Below are positions 45,228 to 55,875 of a stretch of DNA of 64,000 bases, in pieces; the stretch's first letter is position 1, and every line of letters starts with the position of its first letter. The stretch covers positions 2,231,252 to 2,295,251 of the forward strand of contig NC_062993.1 of NCBI RefSeq assembly GCF_023078275.1. The letters are read 5' to 3'. The stretch is from Leguminivora glycinivorella. Taxonomy: Eukaryota > Arthropoda > Insecta > Lepidoptera > Tortricidae. The notes beneath the pieces were generated by a model, which ran no database searches, was not told the origin of the DNA, and saw only the letters and a program-made list of their open reading frames with translations. The position numbers and the translations under genes were made by a program.

Positions 45228-45558
45228 GACCCGTGTGGTGACGGGTTAAGAATTTCACCACCCCCTTTCTTCCCGTGGGTGCCGTAGAAGTCGACTGTGG
45301 GATTTGGGTTAAATTGCTGCGGCAAGGAATTCCTTGCCGGCGGCTATATTCCAAGCTCATATAACCCGGCAACCTTCAAATCAAGAGTGAACAGGCATCT
45401 TCTGGGCGAGCGCACTCCATCGTAGGCCACGTCTTTGCCTTTGGCTAGTCTGTGGCCAAGAGTAAGCCCATTATTATAATTAAAAAAAAGTTTCATGTGA
45501 TGCCTACCCCTTTATGGAATACAGGAGTGATTGTATGTATGTATGTATGTATGTAATA
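45228..45558 (+). mobile_element. TATG-tailed repeat, interrupted by LINE tail
   Basis: The start (45231-45318) and end (45500-45558, CCTACCCCTTTATGGAATAC to (TATG)n) belong to the family. The middle is replaced by LINE 3' sequence (45327-45480). Confidence 0.8.
45327..45425 (+). pseudogene. LINE RT C-terminal fragment
   Basis: RNSLPAAIF is followed, after a one-base frameshift, by SSYNPATFKSRVNRHLLGER and a TAG. This is the same WNSLPxxxF...FKSRVNRHLLG tail motif as the fragment at 18349. It is embedded in the tetranucleotide-tailed repeat 45228-45556, which is split by it. Confidence 0.6.
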
Positions 45559-45975
45559 TAGGTATGAAAAACGAGTGAGCCATGTCAATTTGCTAAGAAA
45601 ATAACTACTGCTGACTGTACCAAAGTTGACTTAAACTCAATGACGTGCTTCTGTTAGCATTCCTAGGTCCTCAAACAAGCGAACACACAACAAAACAAAC
45701 AAACATAACGACTCGCATTAGGCTTGATCGTTAGGTATTAAGAATTATTGCTTGGCACTTTGCCTGTTAAGGCGACGTAGGTTTAGAGTTAGCAATATAA
45801 ATAAGTTTGGCAATGTTTTTTAACAATCCATACTAATATTATAAATGGGAAACTGTGTGTCTGTTTGTTTGTCCGTCTTTCACGGCAAAACGGAGCAACG
45901 AATTGTCGTGATTTTTTAAGTGGAGATACTTGAAGGGGTGGAGAGTGACATAGGCTACTTTTTGTCTCTTTCTAA

Positions 45976-46473
45976 TAGACTCAATATTATTATGAACAAT
46001 AATTTACAACAATAAATTGCTCTGATAATTAGGTTAGATTAAGATCATAATATACAGAGTGGGGCCTGTAACAAAAGCAAAAAATTAAACTGTAAGCTAT
46101 TGTCCTTATACTGATCAACATTTGTTCAGCGACTTTTAAAAATAACTTGTATTTTGATTTTTATTACCATTGAAAGTTTTTTCTAAGAGGTAATGTATTG
46201 CGAATTCTGTTAAGTCTAAAGTGTGACAGACAACGTCAATGACAACAATAATGGCGTACATTGAAGCTAATATTTATTTTGTATGAAAAATAAAAATATT
46301 AGACTTCATAATTTTTAAAAGTCACTGAACAAATGTTGGTCAGTTTAAGGAGTATAGCCTACAGTTTAATTTTTTGCTTTTGTTACAGGCCCCACCCTGT
46401 ATATGTAATGAACTATTCATAAGAGCTTGTAACTAGGCCTACATGAATAAAGATATTTTGAATTGAATTGAAT
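45976..46473 (+). mobile_element. LINE 3' tail inserted in Helitron-like element
   Basis: The insert ends CATGAATAAAGATATTTTG then GAATTGAATTGAATTG, a LINE 3' UTR with simple-repeat tail. The same tail type appears reversed at 40190-40240. Confidence 0.6.
46053..46401. mobile_element. MITE with long TIR (TACAGAGTGGGGCC), copy 2
   Basis: Same ends and interior as 7241-7591, with a few changes (CACCCTGTA at the right end). It sits within a LINE tail that is itself inside a Helitron-like element. Confidence 0.85.
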
Positions 46474-47004
46474 TGAGCAAAGCCGCAGGAAAAAGCTAGT
46501 GTTGAATAAACAGGGTTAGGCAATGTTTTAAGAGTTCTGAATGAATCGTGGTTAGTTTCTTAGAATTGTAATGACCTTTCAAATCAAAAAAATAATCACG
46601 GTCTGTATTTCGGTCAGTGTAATTATGTCTAGACAATGTTTTTTTTTTACTAAAATCACAAAAAAATGTTTTTATAGAATTTTGATTTGCTTACTTGAAT
46701 TTGATTTGATTTAAGTCAATACTAGGATGATTTACCAATATTTAAAAATATGATTAATATCTATCTACAATTTTACATTTTCAACGAGAAAAGACCCATT
46801 TTAAACAATGCATATGTATCAAAAGTGACGTTTTTGATTATAGGAATACATTAGACACTGACAGATCGTATTGCTGTGAAATCCTATAACTCCTATAAGC
46901 ATTGTTCAAATTAATGTGGCCGAAAGCTATTAATTATTAAGGTTTTTAGATTTAACTTAGTTTTATTCGTATGCACAATTCACAATGACACAATTTCGAT
47001 TTCT

Positions 47005-47112
47005 ATCAACCCCTTTATGCCAAGAGTGGCACTGAAACTTTAGTAGTTCATGTGCTCTGCCTACTCCTTTATGGGATACAGGCGTGATTATATGTATGTA
47101 TGTATGTATGTT
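47005..47112 (+). mobile_element. TATG-tailed repeat, 3' fragment
   Basis: CAACCCCTTTATGCCAAGAG to the (TATG)n tail. The 5' half is missing. A shorter piece of the same family lies at 48505-48590. Confidence 0.75.
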
Positions 47113-47159
47113 ATTCGTATGCTTTCACCATTTTGTGCCTATTTGATAGGTTTAATAGT

Positions 47160-47196
47160 AAGAATATTATTGTTTAATTTAATAAACAATAATATT
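47160..47196. repeat. AT-rich hairpin
   Basis: GAATATTATTGTTTA and TAAACAATAATATTC are perfect inverses around ATTTAA. Confidence 0.8.
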
Positions 47197-47389
47197 CATC
47201 GTTTTACAAAAAAAAAAGTTTTAGTCGGACAAAGAGGATGTCGCCTTAAATAATTTACATTCACGCGACTGCTTATTTATTGTGTGTAAACCTGCATTGT
47301 GCAGCGTTGCACTTGAGAGATGTGTCTTTATGTTAGTATTAGTACGCAAACATGTAAACATCCTTCAGTGCTAGTGCGTAAATGAATAC

Positions 47390-47524
47390 CAGGGTACATA
47401 GCCGAATGGCACAAACGCTCACGAAACGCTCACGAAACGAAACGCTCGTCGATACCTATTTCTATCGCTCGTGCGTATTAGACTACCTCGCGGCGTTTCG
47501 TTTTAGTTTCGCGTCGCAGAAATG
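47390..47524. mobile_element. GTAGCCGAATGGCA foldback element, right end lost
   Basis: GGGTACATAGCCGAATGGCA to TTCGCGTCGCAGAAATG. The expected GCCATTCGGCTAC end is replaced by unrelated sequence. Confidence 0.75.
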
Positions 47525-49526
47525 AGAATACAGGATGGCCGATTTCCCATAGAAACGTAGACCTCGTTTTCCTCCCTAATTCTTAACATTATGAAAAATA
47601 GTTTTAAACTATTTGTTGTAATTTAATCATAGCACGTATGTTTAATTTCGAATCTTCTATTATTGAGAGTATTAAAAAGTTCAGCGCTCTTCAACATTCC
47701 TTACTTATTTTCCTTTTAATGTAAAAAACCCAAATTAAACCAATTTATATAAAATATGTCTAGGTACTAATGTCAACATTTTCCTTCTCAATATTAAAAG
47801 CTAAACTCAAATAAGTCTCAAATAAGGGAATTTACATTTTAATAAGTAACATGATAAAATTTGCAAGAACTTCCTAAAACGCTTACATTTTTGTCCAAAA
47901 TTGTATGATAACATATTACGTAAATAAGAACAGCTGTTAATGTAACCTTTTTATACTGTTCGTGCAATATTTATGATTTCCGCTTGGGCAAAACCTTATT
48001 AATTAGTGTGAGGGTGGTAATGAAGGTACAATACGTTAATAATTTAGTTATTTTGTGTTTCTGGGGATTTTGGCAACGTAACAAAGGAATTTAGAAATTA
48101 AAATTTTGACGTGATATTTTTATGGAATTTTCCTTGATTTGCTTTCCAATTTCGGAATTGCTAGGAAGTTTCATTTCATAGGCTGACACATTGTTACTAG
48201 TAAAATAGGTTTCAAACTGCTGCTGAGGTCGATTGAGCCCCACGCGGGGTTGTTATTTTTGGGCAGTTTGAAGCAATTTAATGAACAGACATGACTGGTT
48301 TGATGTGAATCCAATCAAAACGACAGGATCTTTTTACGCTCTGCTACATCTTACGTCGACGTATACTATACATCACTAAAGTAATGTACTAATTGAGAAG
48401 AAATGAGACCAAGAGTGGTATTTTTAGACAGCAAAAGCTATACTACTTATATTTATTGATAAAACATAGCAAAACCGACACAAAATGTCAATTTCGTTTT
48501 CTTCCCCTTAATTGCCAAGTGGCACTGAAACTTGAATATTTTCATGTTCCCTGCCTACCTTTTATGGGAATACAGGCGTGATTATACATGTAAAGCATAG
48601 CAAAGAGATCCCTCAAGAAATCTTCCATTGGAAAGATCAACGTAGACAGGTCATATTGACGAAGGCCTTGTCCATTTCCTCGTACGAGGACCTTGGCGTA
48701 GGATAAACAAGCTAAGTAAATATGTATGATATGGTAAATGATATGTCACTGGCGAAATGTCTCCTTCGCCGTGACTTTGACATTGACATGTGGGTTTTTT
48801 GTTGATTGATTGATTGTTATAGGACGAACGGTCGCAAAAAGGCATTTATGTTAACGAGAGCGTAAAAAAATTCAAGAAATCATTTATTTTCTTGCAAAGG
48901 GGACCGTTACGGTTCACGTTTATTCGGTTTTATTGCATTAAACACTTTTTTATGATATTGAAACTAATACAACTTTAATACAATTTAAATTAACTTAAGT
49001 CTAAAATAGCTTCTTAAGGCATTGTATCAAGGATGCGAGCGTCATTTCCTCACTGTATCGCAATCTTGTATCATTGTGCAAGGAATTCACTAGCTGTTCA
49101 ATCACCAGTAATATAATTTTAAAACATACAGATTACAGGTTTATTTAATCATCTATATAATTTATGGAGTGTACGCATATCTAGGTATAAATATTGAGCA
49201 ATCAATATTTCCTATGGGACCTCATATTTTTTTTTGAAATATAAAGAGCCATGGAGAAGCAACCATTATTTTTTAATGGCACTAACCACTGACCACTTTC
49301 ATCTCACATGGAATCCGATCACAATAGCTCAATCGCCTGAGATGACGCAAAGAGACGGGAGCGAAAGTGCTGACGTAACGTCGGAGGCCGTTTAATTGCG
49401 ATTGTACGTATGTTTAATAATTATTACGTATTGTTACGTTCCGACGTTCATTGATCTCCTCAAATGGAGGCAGAATAAAGACATAATTTCTTACGTTATA
49501 TCAAAGAGGATCTAGTAGGTATAAAG
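47525..49526. other. ABC intron 4, no gene recognised
   Basis: AT-rich DNA with small repeat scraps (48505-48590, the TATG-tailed family). No exon-like block was found. Confidence 0.45.
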
Positions 49527-49660
49527 AGAGTTAGTGCGTTTTCTGATATCGAATGTCGAAAGGATTTCAAAGGCAAAAATCAAAGATGGCGGCTTAAATG
49601 TATGGGGATATCGGTCCTACATCCGATATCGGATTGGGTAATGTGAAAACGCACTTACTG
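49527..49660. mobile_element. Foldback MITE of the GATATCGGATG family
   Basis: GTGCGTTTTCTGATATCGAA to GGTAATGTGAAAACGCAC with the AAGATGGCGGCTTAAATGTA centre. Confidence 0.8.
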
Positions 49661-50504
49661 TCAAAGGAAAATGTGTAGTCACGTCACAGTGCGTAGACTG
49701 CCATCTCTCGACACAGGTTAAGACTTTTTGAATCTGTGTTTTGACAATCTAACTCATATTCTTAACTTCATATTCTAAGCGTCATCTAAGCGAGTTTACC
49801 AAATATATAGCGCCATCTAGGCGACGATCGTACATTTCCCGACCTCTATACCTGTACCAGTATTTTTTCGACTTTCAAAGAGTAAAATAATATATTATTG
49901 TACATGACTGCATCCATAATTCCACAGTCAAGTAGGTACTATTGAAGGCTCAGGTGCTTAATAATGATTGACATGAAAATATACGGAATGCGAAATGTCA
50001 AGGCGAAACCATGAAAGGTGCCGTGTTGTGTAAAGACCATCGTTTGTAGGTGCAGACTGATGGCCATTCGAAAATTTTACTAAAATTATATAAAAACAAC
50101 TTTATGATAAGTTATTAAGACTGTCGGTGCCTACATCCAAATTATCACAGCATAAACGCTACGTAAGAGGAAAGGATAACCGATTTCTCATACAAAGGAA
50201 GACCCCATTTTCCCCTTTGGATATTGACATTATGAAAAAAAAGGTACATTAAGGAATTGGTATAATTTTTATGAAAGTGACTGACTGACCTTCCAACATA
50301 GTGGGTAAACACGAATATAGTATATATTATTTATTTATTAGTAAAAACATGTTTACAGACATGCATGCATCACATGCATGCATGTTTAATGACATTACAG
50401 TAAAACCAATGCGTCACGAAACTTAGGTAACAGAAAATAAAGAGAACAATAAAAATAAAATTAAACAATTGATTTGGGCGATATATACCTAAATTATAAT
50501 ATTC
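49661..50504. other. ABC intron 4, no gene recognised
   Basis: Non-coding. GACATGCATGCATCACATGC at 50356 is an alternating purine-pyrimidine inverted repeat. Confidence 0.45.
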
Positions 50505-50837
50505 GATCGATAGCTGGTAGCCTAGCGGTAACTAAGTGCGACTTTCGTTCCGGAGGTCGCGGGTTCGAACCCCGGCTCGCACCAATGAGTTTTTCGGAAT
50601 TTATGTGCAAAATGTCATTTGATATTTGCCAGTCGCTTTTCGGTGAAGGAAAACATCGTGAGGAAACCGGACTAATTCCAATAAGGTCTAGTTTACCCTT
50701 CGGGTTGGAAGGTCAGATGGCAGTCGCTTTCGTAAAAACTAGTGCCTACGCCAAATGTTGGGATTTGTTGTCAAAGCGGACCTCAGGCTCCCATGAGCCG
50801 TGGCAAATGCCGGGATAACGCAAGGAGGATGATGATG
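50505..50837 (+). mobile_element. tRNA-derived SINE family C, full length
   Basis: The head GCTGGTAGCCTAGCGGTAA (A box) and GCGGGTTCGAACCCCGG (B box) are intact, and the element ends in an AGGATGATGATGA tail. A 114-codon frame across it is fortuitous. Confidence 0.9.
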
Positions 50838-51289
50838 AGATTGAATCGAAAATACTTAGCTTAAGTCGGTCAGGGCTTACCTCGAAGATCTTGAGTGCTA
50901 TTCTTGTTCAAAGCAGTATTATTTTATCTGTTAAATACCTGTAGGTAGTTACTTCGTTTTAAAACAACTTCATTGAAAAAACAACGGTCGAATGACGCTA
51001 TAGACTCGGAACTACGGAAATATCTATAACTCCCGTGAAATCAATAATTCGATTACCCATTTACCATCAACAATTACATAAGTATCGACTCGGTAAACTC
51101 GATTAGTTTCCACTTTATAATCGACTCACGAAGCCGAATACAATGGCATTTCGATTCGTATTGTCTTTGGAATGCGTAACGATTATCTAGTTCATTAGAA
51201 GAGATTGTGTGCGCATTTTTATTTAATAATAGACATGTCTTGTATTATTTTATACTATTATAAGAAACGGGAATGAACTTCAGTTCAGC

Positions 51290-51450
51290 GAAGAGGCCGC
51301 AAGCGCGGATCTAGCTTCGTGTCCAGGGGGGGTCACGTGGTAAAGGCCCGGGGCCCCAGGGGGGGTCACGTGGTCTATTTGTATGGCCAACTTAGGCTCC
51401 AGGGGGGGTCATGACCCCCATGACCCCCCCCCCCCCCCTGGATCCGCATA
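51290..51450. repeat. Poly-G/C repeat cluster
   Basis: TCCAGGGGGGGTCACGTGGT occurs about three times and its inverse ends in a run of at least 14 C. This is a mobile-element remnant or a sequencing-difficult tract. Confidence 0.6.
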
Positions 51451-51487
51451 TGAGAGTCCGGAGCGCGAAGTCATATATACCTACCCC

Positions 51488-51620
51488 CTTATTCATAATA
51501 AACGTTCACTAAAGTTATCAAGCCGATAAAGTTCGTTTGTCCCTTTCTATCACACCAATACGTCGGAAAGGGACAAACGAACTTTATCGGCCTGATAACT
51601 TTAGTGAACGTTTATGAACT
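51488..51620. mobile_element. Foldback MITE
   Basis: TTCATAATAAACGTTCACTA, then AACTTTATCGGC-type arms of about 55 bp around CTATCACACCAATACGTC. Confidence 0.85.
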
Positions 51621-51946
51621 TAGTAGTTTAGTATTTTTTCGGAAAGAAAAGAGCCGTAATAAGAAGTATGGGACCCTGTACATTTTGTGATAACTTCAGA
51701 CTAAAAATAGGTTACAGAAATGAAACTTATAAACCCCAACTTTGACAGATTAGGGACGAATTTACCCTTTATACTATGACATTGCATTATCCCTATCGCC
51801 TGTAATTTAAGGTTGTCAAAATTAAGGCGATTGTGCACGCAGTGTACGCAAAGGTACGTCAAGTTATGCGAACAGTCATTACTCGATGCGATGCTGAGCC
51901 GAACGGAGCTAAGAAGTTCTAGTACCCAAATTCGATCTTTTGTCTT

Positions 51947-52212
51947 TAGTTTTTTTTTATGGGATAGGAGGCAAACGAGCGGATAGGTCGCCTGATGGTA
52001 AGCGATCACCGCCGCCCATGGACACCCGAAACACCAGAGGTGTTGGAGGTGCGTTGCCTGCCTTTAAGATGGGCGTACGCTCTTTTCTTGAAGATTTGAA
52101 GGTCGTATCGATCCGGAAATACCGCAGGCGACAATTCATTCCACAGTTTAGCTGTGCGGGGCAGGAAGTTTCTGGAGAAACGCACAGTTGAGGACTGCCA
52201 GCCATCTAAATG
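51947..52212. mobile_element. GGCAAACGAGCGGATAGGTC dispersed repeat
   Basis: TATGGGATAGGAGGCAAACG followed by TGATGGTAAGCGATCACCGC and CCATGGACACCCGAAACACC is a familiar lepidopteran repeat. Open frames on both strands are fortuitous. A diverged relative lies at 5630-5710. Confidence 0.8.
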
Positions 52213-52269
52213 ATGACGAGTCGATCTGAATTAGTTTTTATATTCTACCTCTTAACCACATAAAGAGTA

Positions 52270-52447
52270 GTAAGGCTTACCTACTCCCCGCTGAAAGTGC
52301 TGCACACCTACTCTCGGTTACCTCACAGTTACCGCCTGTCAAGACCGCGACCAGTCAAGCTGTCTTATCTCACTCATACAATCATAGCACGCTCCTACTT
52401 GAGCTTAAACTGTGTGACTCTTTCATATATTTGATAGCCATTGTCCG
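52270..52447. repeat. Single arm related to the 19470/20885 repeat
   Basis: CTCCCCGCTGAAAGTGCTGC, TCTCGGTTACCTCACAGTTA and TTTCATATATTTGATAGCC match the 20885-21085 arm. It ends about 50 bp before ABC exon 5. Confidence 0.7.
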
Positions 52448-52494
52448 AGGTGTGTCTTAACTGTGAGGTTCTTAATATTCAATTTTGTTTCCAG

Positions 52495-52696
52495 TGGCGG
52501 TCAACAGCGCCGTGTATCCTTCGCCGTGGCTCTCATGCACGACCCTGAGCTTCTCATCCTTGACGAGCCAACAGTGGGAGTGGATCCCCTGCTCCGTCAG
52601 TCCATCTGGACGCATCTCGTGCGCATCACCAGCTCGGGAGACAAGACTGTTATCATTACCACGCATTACATCGAGGAGGCGCGGCAGGCGCACTGT
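52495..52696 (+). CDS. ABC transporter NBD, exon 5 (signature, Walker B, H-loop)
   Basis: The acceptor is TTTTGTTTCCAG and the donor is TGT|GTAAGT. The 202-nt exon completes the signature SGGQQRR, then reads SFAVALMHDPE. Walker B, LLILDEP, includes the catalytic glutamate (52550-52567), and the D-loop is VGVDP. The switch histidine is in TTHYIEEARQ (His codon 52664-52666). All catalytic residues are present, so this is the functional copy. Three decayed copies of its 3' part follow within 1.3 kb. The upstream intron (8.1 kb) is the second longest of the gene. The exon ends in phase 0, in frame with exon 6. Confidence 0.95.
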
Positions 52697-52739
52697 GTAA
52701 GTCCAAATTATAAGACTACTGTTACTGACTAGCAGTTCT

Positions 52740-52843
52740 GACTCTCATTATGGCACCGAGAAGGATTCGAAACCAGAACCTTCGTGACTACAAAGCCGAT
52801 GACTTACAACTGCGCCACAGTGAGACTTAGTTCCGACTCTCAT
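52740..52843 (-). mobile_element. Short tRNA-like SINE insertion between exon 5 and its copy
   Basis: The reverse strand reads TGGCGCAGTTGTAAGTCAT (A-box-like) and GGTTTCGAATCC (B-box-like). GACTCTCAT occurs at both edges (52740-52748, 52835-52843) as a likely 9-bp target duplication. Confidence 0.55.
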
Positions 52844-52855
52844 GCTTAAACCAGT

Positions 52856-53000
52856 CCCAATACTTGACGAGCCAACAGTGGGAACGGACCCTCTGCTCCG
52901 TCAGTCCATCTAAACGCATCTCGTGTGCATCACCAGCTCGGGAGACAAGACTGTCATCATCACCATCCATTACATCGAGGAGGCGCGGCAGGCGCATTGT
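52856..53000 (+). pseudogene. Decayed copy of Walker B exon (copy 2)
   Basis: The segment matches exon 5 from the middle of Walker B (ILDEPTVG) to the exon end, followed by a similar GTAAGTCC donor context. The 5' part with the signature motif is absent. The conserved Trp codon of SIWTHL has become TAA, an in-frame stop. The D-loop Val is changed, giving GTDP. It cannot replace the genuine exon. A short tRNA-like insertion (52749-52834) lies between it and exon 5. Confidence 0.88.
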
Positions 53001-53061
53001 GTAGGTAAGTCCAACTTAAAATACTTCTCTAAGTTACTGGTAGCTGTGACTCACCAGAAGT

Positions 53062-53170
53062 CCACAATACTTGATGAACCAACAATGGGAGTAGACCGTC
53101 TGCTACGTCAATCCATCTGGACATTCTGGATGCAACTCGAGCGCATCACAAAACTGTCATCATTATCATC
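53062..53170 (+). pseudogene. Decayed copy of Walker B exon (copy 3)
   Basis: It reads ILDEPTMGVDRLLRQSIW, clearly the Walker B and D-loop part of exon 5. It then carries a small insertion (FWMQLE region) and a deletion that removes the H-loop frame before a GTAAGT. It is more diverged than copy 2. It has no signature motif and no obvious acceptor. It lies just upstream of the interspersed repeat at 53237-53670. Confidence 0.8.
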
Positions 53171-53236
53171 ACCTCGCATTGTAAGTTTACAAGTTGGACG
53201 GAGATTCCTTGTTTTCGCAACTGGGCAAATCTTATA

Positions 53237-53670
53237 CTATTAAACGAGCAATTCTTGTATATTTATTTATTTATTTATTTATATATACCGACGATCTCGG
53301 AAACCGCTCTAACGATTTCGCTGAAATTTGTTTTGTGGGGGTTTTCGGGGGTGAAAAATCGATCTAGCGTAGCCTTAGATCCCGGAAAACGCGAATTTTC
53401 GAGTTTTCATGAGTTTTTCTTTCGCATTTGTAAACGTAAAATATGGTCCTTAATTTCGCCGCGCGCGCATCGATTCCGCTTAGCTCAGTCGCACGAGGTC
53501 GGTCTAATGTACGCAGATAGATCGTAGGTGTCAGGGTTTCGAATCCCGGTCAGAAATTAAGTTTTTGTTTTTTGTCTTTTTTTTTTTGTTTTTGTATTTA
53601 TAAGAGTTTTTTTTTTATCTAAAGACGTGATATATTAAAATAGAACCGAGCGAAGCTCGGTCGCCCAGAT
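53237..53670 (+). mobile_element. tRNA-containing repeat with GACCGAGCGAAGCTCGGT end hairpin
   Basis: The forward copy starts AAACGAGCAATTCTTGTATA, with GGGGGTTTTCGGGGGTGAAA. The tRNA-like segment is at about 53475-53545, and the end is ACCGAGCGAAGCTCGGTC. It lies between decayed exon copies 3 and 4. Confidence 0.85.
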
Positions 53671-53865
53671 ATTTCTAGATATAAGTGGAGCTGTAGTGGA
53701 GTGGGTGTACAGTCAGGTACAGAAATAAGTGCACGCCAATTTCCATGCAGATGAGTCACCTCTCTCTAGATCTGACTGTACATCTCCTAAAACATCTGCA
53801 GTACTAGATCTAATTCCCTACAAGCCAAGAGTGGGAAGATACTATGCATTGGCACACTCTTCTGT

Positions 53866-53926
53866 CCGAACCATACTTGACGATCAAATATTAGGAATAG
53901 ATCCTATACCGCATCCGTTTAACTGG
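53866..53926 (+). pseudogene. Strongly decayed copy of Walker B exon (copy 4)
   Basis: A 60-bp stretch reads ILDDQILGIDPIPHPFNW, which aligns residue by residue with the ILDEPTVGVDPLLRQSIW of exon 5. The upstream CATACTTGACGA matches the start of copies 2 and 3. The catalytic Glu is lost. A still weaker echo (AAGCCAAGAGTGGGAAG) lies at about 53823-53839. Its position 30 bp before exon 6 suggests that the duplications filled the whole intron. Confidence 0.6.
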
Positions 53927-53958
53927 AGATATATCATATTGTTTTTTTTTGGTTGCAG

Positions 53959-54073
53959 ATCGGTCTGATGCGGAGCGGTCGTCTGTTAGCCGAGGAGTCC
54001 CCTCAGGCGCTCCTCACGATGTACAACTGTATATCGCTGGAGGATGTCTTCCTCAAGCTGTCGAGAAAGCAAG
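53959..54073 (+). CDS. ABC transporter NBD, exon 6 (C-terminal end of NBD)
   Basis: The acceptor is TTTGGTTGCAG and the donor is AAG|GTAAAA. The 115-nt exon reads IGLMRSGRLLAEESPQALL and then CISLEDVFLKLSRKQ. This is the usual C-terminal lobe of an ABCG/ABCH NBD, just before the linker to the first transmembrane helix. It ends in phase 1, so the protein continues. No exon encoding six membrane helices was recognised between 54074 and 64000. The transmembrane domain must therefore be encoded further downstream, unless the locus is truncated by assembly or rearrangement. Confidence 0.93.
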
Positions 54074-54954
54074 GTAAAAACTCTTAATATAATTTAGACA
54101 GAGTGCAAACCCGCATGCAAACTATCTTCTAGTCGATTTCAGCCACACGTACAGCAACTGCATTGTATTCCTTAGGTTTTATATTTTATATAATATACTT
54201 ATACTGTACATTTAACTTTTTTACAAGCAGAAAGGTCTGCAATAGATGCTACTGGGCTATATTGTACATGTTTGATGGCTCGATTTGCCTTAGGTACCTT
54301 TTTTTTGGTGCAGACAGCAAAGAAACGGAATGCGCTCCCGTCATTTGTATTCCCTAAAAAATATAACCACAATGAAACATGCGTGCTCCATTTTAGGGTC
54401 TGTCTTCACTTTTCTCCTGGTGTGTCTAGGGTCGATCGCCGATTTTATAGTATTTTCTTTCGATCATCTTTTCTACATTATTAAAGTTCAATGTTCATTC
54501 ACTAATGATCTCAACAGATTCTATTTTCATAGGCAAATATTTATCTTACACATGTATTGTGCAAAAACTAACAATGGTATAGAATTCAAGTTTTATTACC
54601 ATCTTCCGTGATGCGACTTGAAGAATGGGTCTTTTCGGGCGTGTCTTCGTCGTATTTACACAAACTCGCTAAACATCGTCATTCGTCGTAGTTTAGCATT
54701 GTCTTCGTGTTAATTGTTTTTATAAGTTGACTAACCCGTCTTGGTTTATGTCAATAAATGAGCAATGAGGCGAGTTACAGGTTATTAGTAGTTGGATCAT
54801 ATCATACACACGCAAAGTTAAAAGCATCTCTTTCGAAACATGTATCTTTGCTATCTTGATACGCAAACCTATTAGGTAGTCTAGCCAAGATGTTAATTGC
54901 CTACGCTCTGTGTCGTCAAAGGCACAAAGCGTTTCTTTGTCGCTTGCGCGATCG
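54074..54954. other. Start of ABC intron 6, no further exon recognised
   Basis: Searched by eye for membrane-helix-coding exons entering in phase 1. Overlapping frames at 54163-54611 are T-rich and lack exon borders. Confidence 0.45.
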
Positions 54955-55060
54955 TCACTTCGCCTAGGCCAGCAGTCGGCCTAGCGAAAATGACAATCGT
55001 TGATGCTAAACGCCGATCGAATTGCAGTCTGACTCTGTCGCTACGAGAGATATTGTCGAA
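54955..55060. mobile_element. Diverged relative of the GTAGCCGAATGGCA family
   Basis: CGATCGTCACTTCGCCTAGG with AATTGCAGTCTGACTCTGTC resembles the core of the family at 33682. Similar pieces lie at about 35300-35440 and 36180-36260, flanking the LINE/hAT-like nest. Confidence 0.45.
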
Positions 55061-55597
55061 AGAAGCGTTTATGCATTTTGTTACGTATCTAGTTATAAAA
55101 TAGAAACGTTTATTTGCCAGAGACAAAGTAATGATTTAAAAATAGAAGTCCAAAAAGACTCGCAAGGTTTATTTTTACACATGGCCGCAGAATTTTTAGT
55201 AAGAACTTATAACCACTTCTTGCGTTCTTCTCGACTATGTTTTTTTCTTCTCTATACGACAGAGCACAACTGAGATTACATGTACCATTTTTTACCACAT
55301 CACACATACAAGTTAAGAGTGTAGCAGTACTTTACTTAAAGGTATACTTACTTGTGCTACTTCTATTTACTTTAACTACTTATAATACTTAAAATAAACT
55401 TACCGTACCATAAGTACAGCGTTTGTGCAACGCAGTAAGTATATCTCTGTAATTTTCCACGCATTACATCGATCGCATGTCAAGAATATGAAAAATCATC
55501 TGAATGTACATTAATCGTCGAGTAATAAGAGTAATAACCGTATTCTTGCCAAACTATACATCATACTGGAATACCCAGACACACGCCACTTTATATA

Positions 55598-55830
55598 AAC
55601 ATATAATCACGACTGTATCCCATAAAGGGGTAAACAGAGCACATGAACTACTAAGTTTCAGTGCCACTCTTCGCAAAATGGGTTGAAAGAAATCCAAATT
55701 GTGACCTTGCAGTGACAGGTTGCCAGCCTCTAGCCTACGACATAATTTAACCCATATCTCACAATCAACTTCTACGACACCCACGGGAAGAAAGGGGGTG
55801 GTGAAAATCTTAACCCGTCACCACGGTCAA
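55598..55830 (-). mobile_element. TATG-tailed repeat
   Basis: A reverse copy from ATAATCACGACTGTATCCCA to TTAACCCGTCACCACGG. It lies between the ABC exon 6 region and the satellite array. Confidence 0.85.
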
Positions 55831-55875
55831 CTTTGTACTATACTTTATACAAGTACTTAATTGTTAAATTATAAC

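Larger units (their letters stand above)
45827..46499 (+). mobile_element. Helitron-like element split by nested insertions
   Basis: The 5' part (45827-45975, TCCATACTAATATTATAAAT to TCTCTTTCTAA) and the 3' part (46474-46499, GAGCAAAGCCGCAGG to GCTAGT) of one element are separated by a LINE tail. That tail itself contains a TIR MITE (46053-46401). Confidence 0.8.

Noticed and set aside
50474..50818. 114-codon plus-strand ORF
   Set aside because: It is contained in SINE family C, including its tRNA-like head.
51940..52205. Overlapping 82-83-codon ORFs on both strands
   Set aside because: They lie in a common dispersed repeat; neither shows a protein motif.
52856..53000. Copy 2 of the Walker B exon as a usable alternative exon
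   Set aside because: It lacks the signature half and an acceptor, and carries an in-frame stop, so it cannot give a working NBD.
54163..54611. Hydrophobic frames after exon 6 as transmembrane exons
   Set aside because: T-rich frames with no acceptor in the right phase, and no resemblance to ABCG/ABCH membrane helices.
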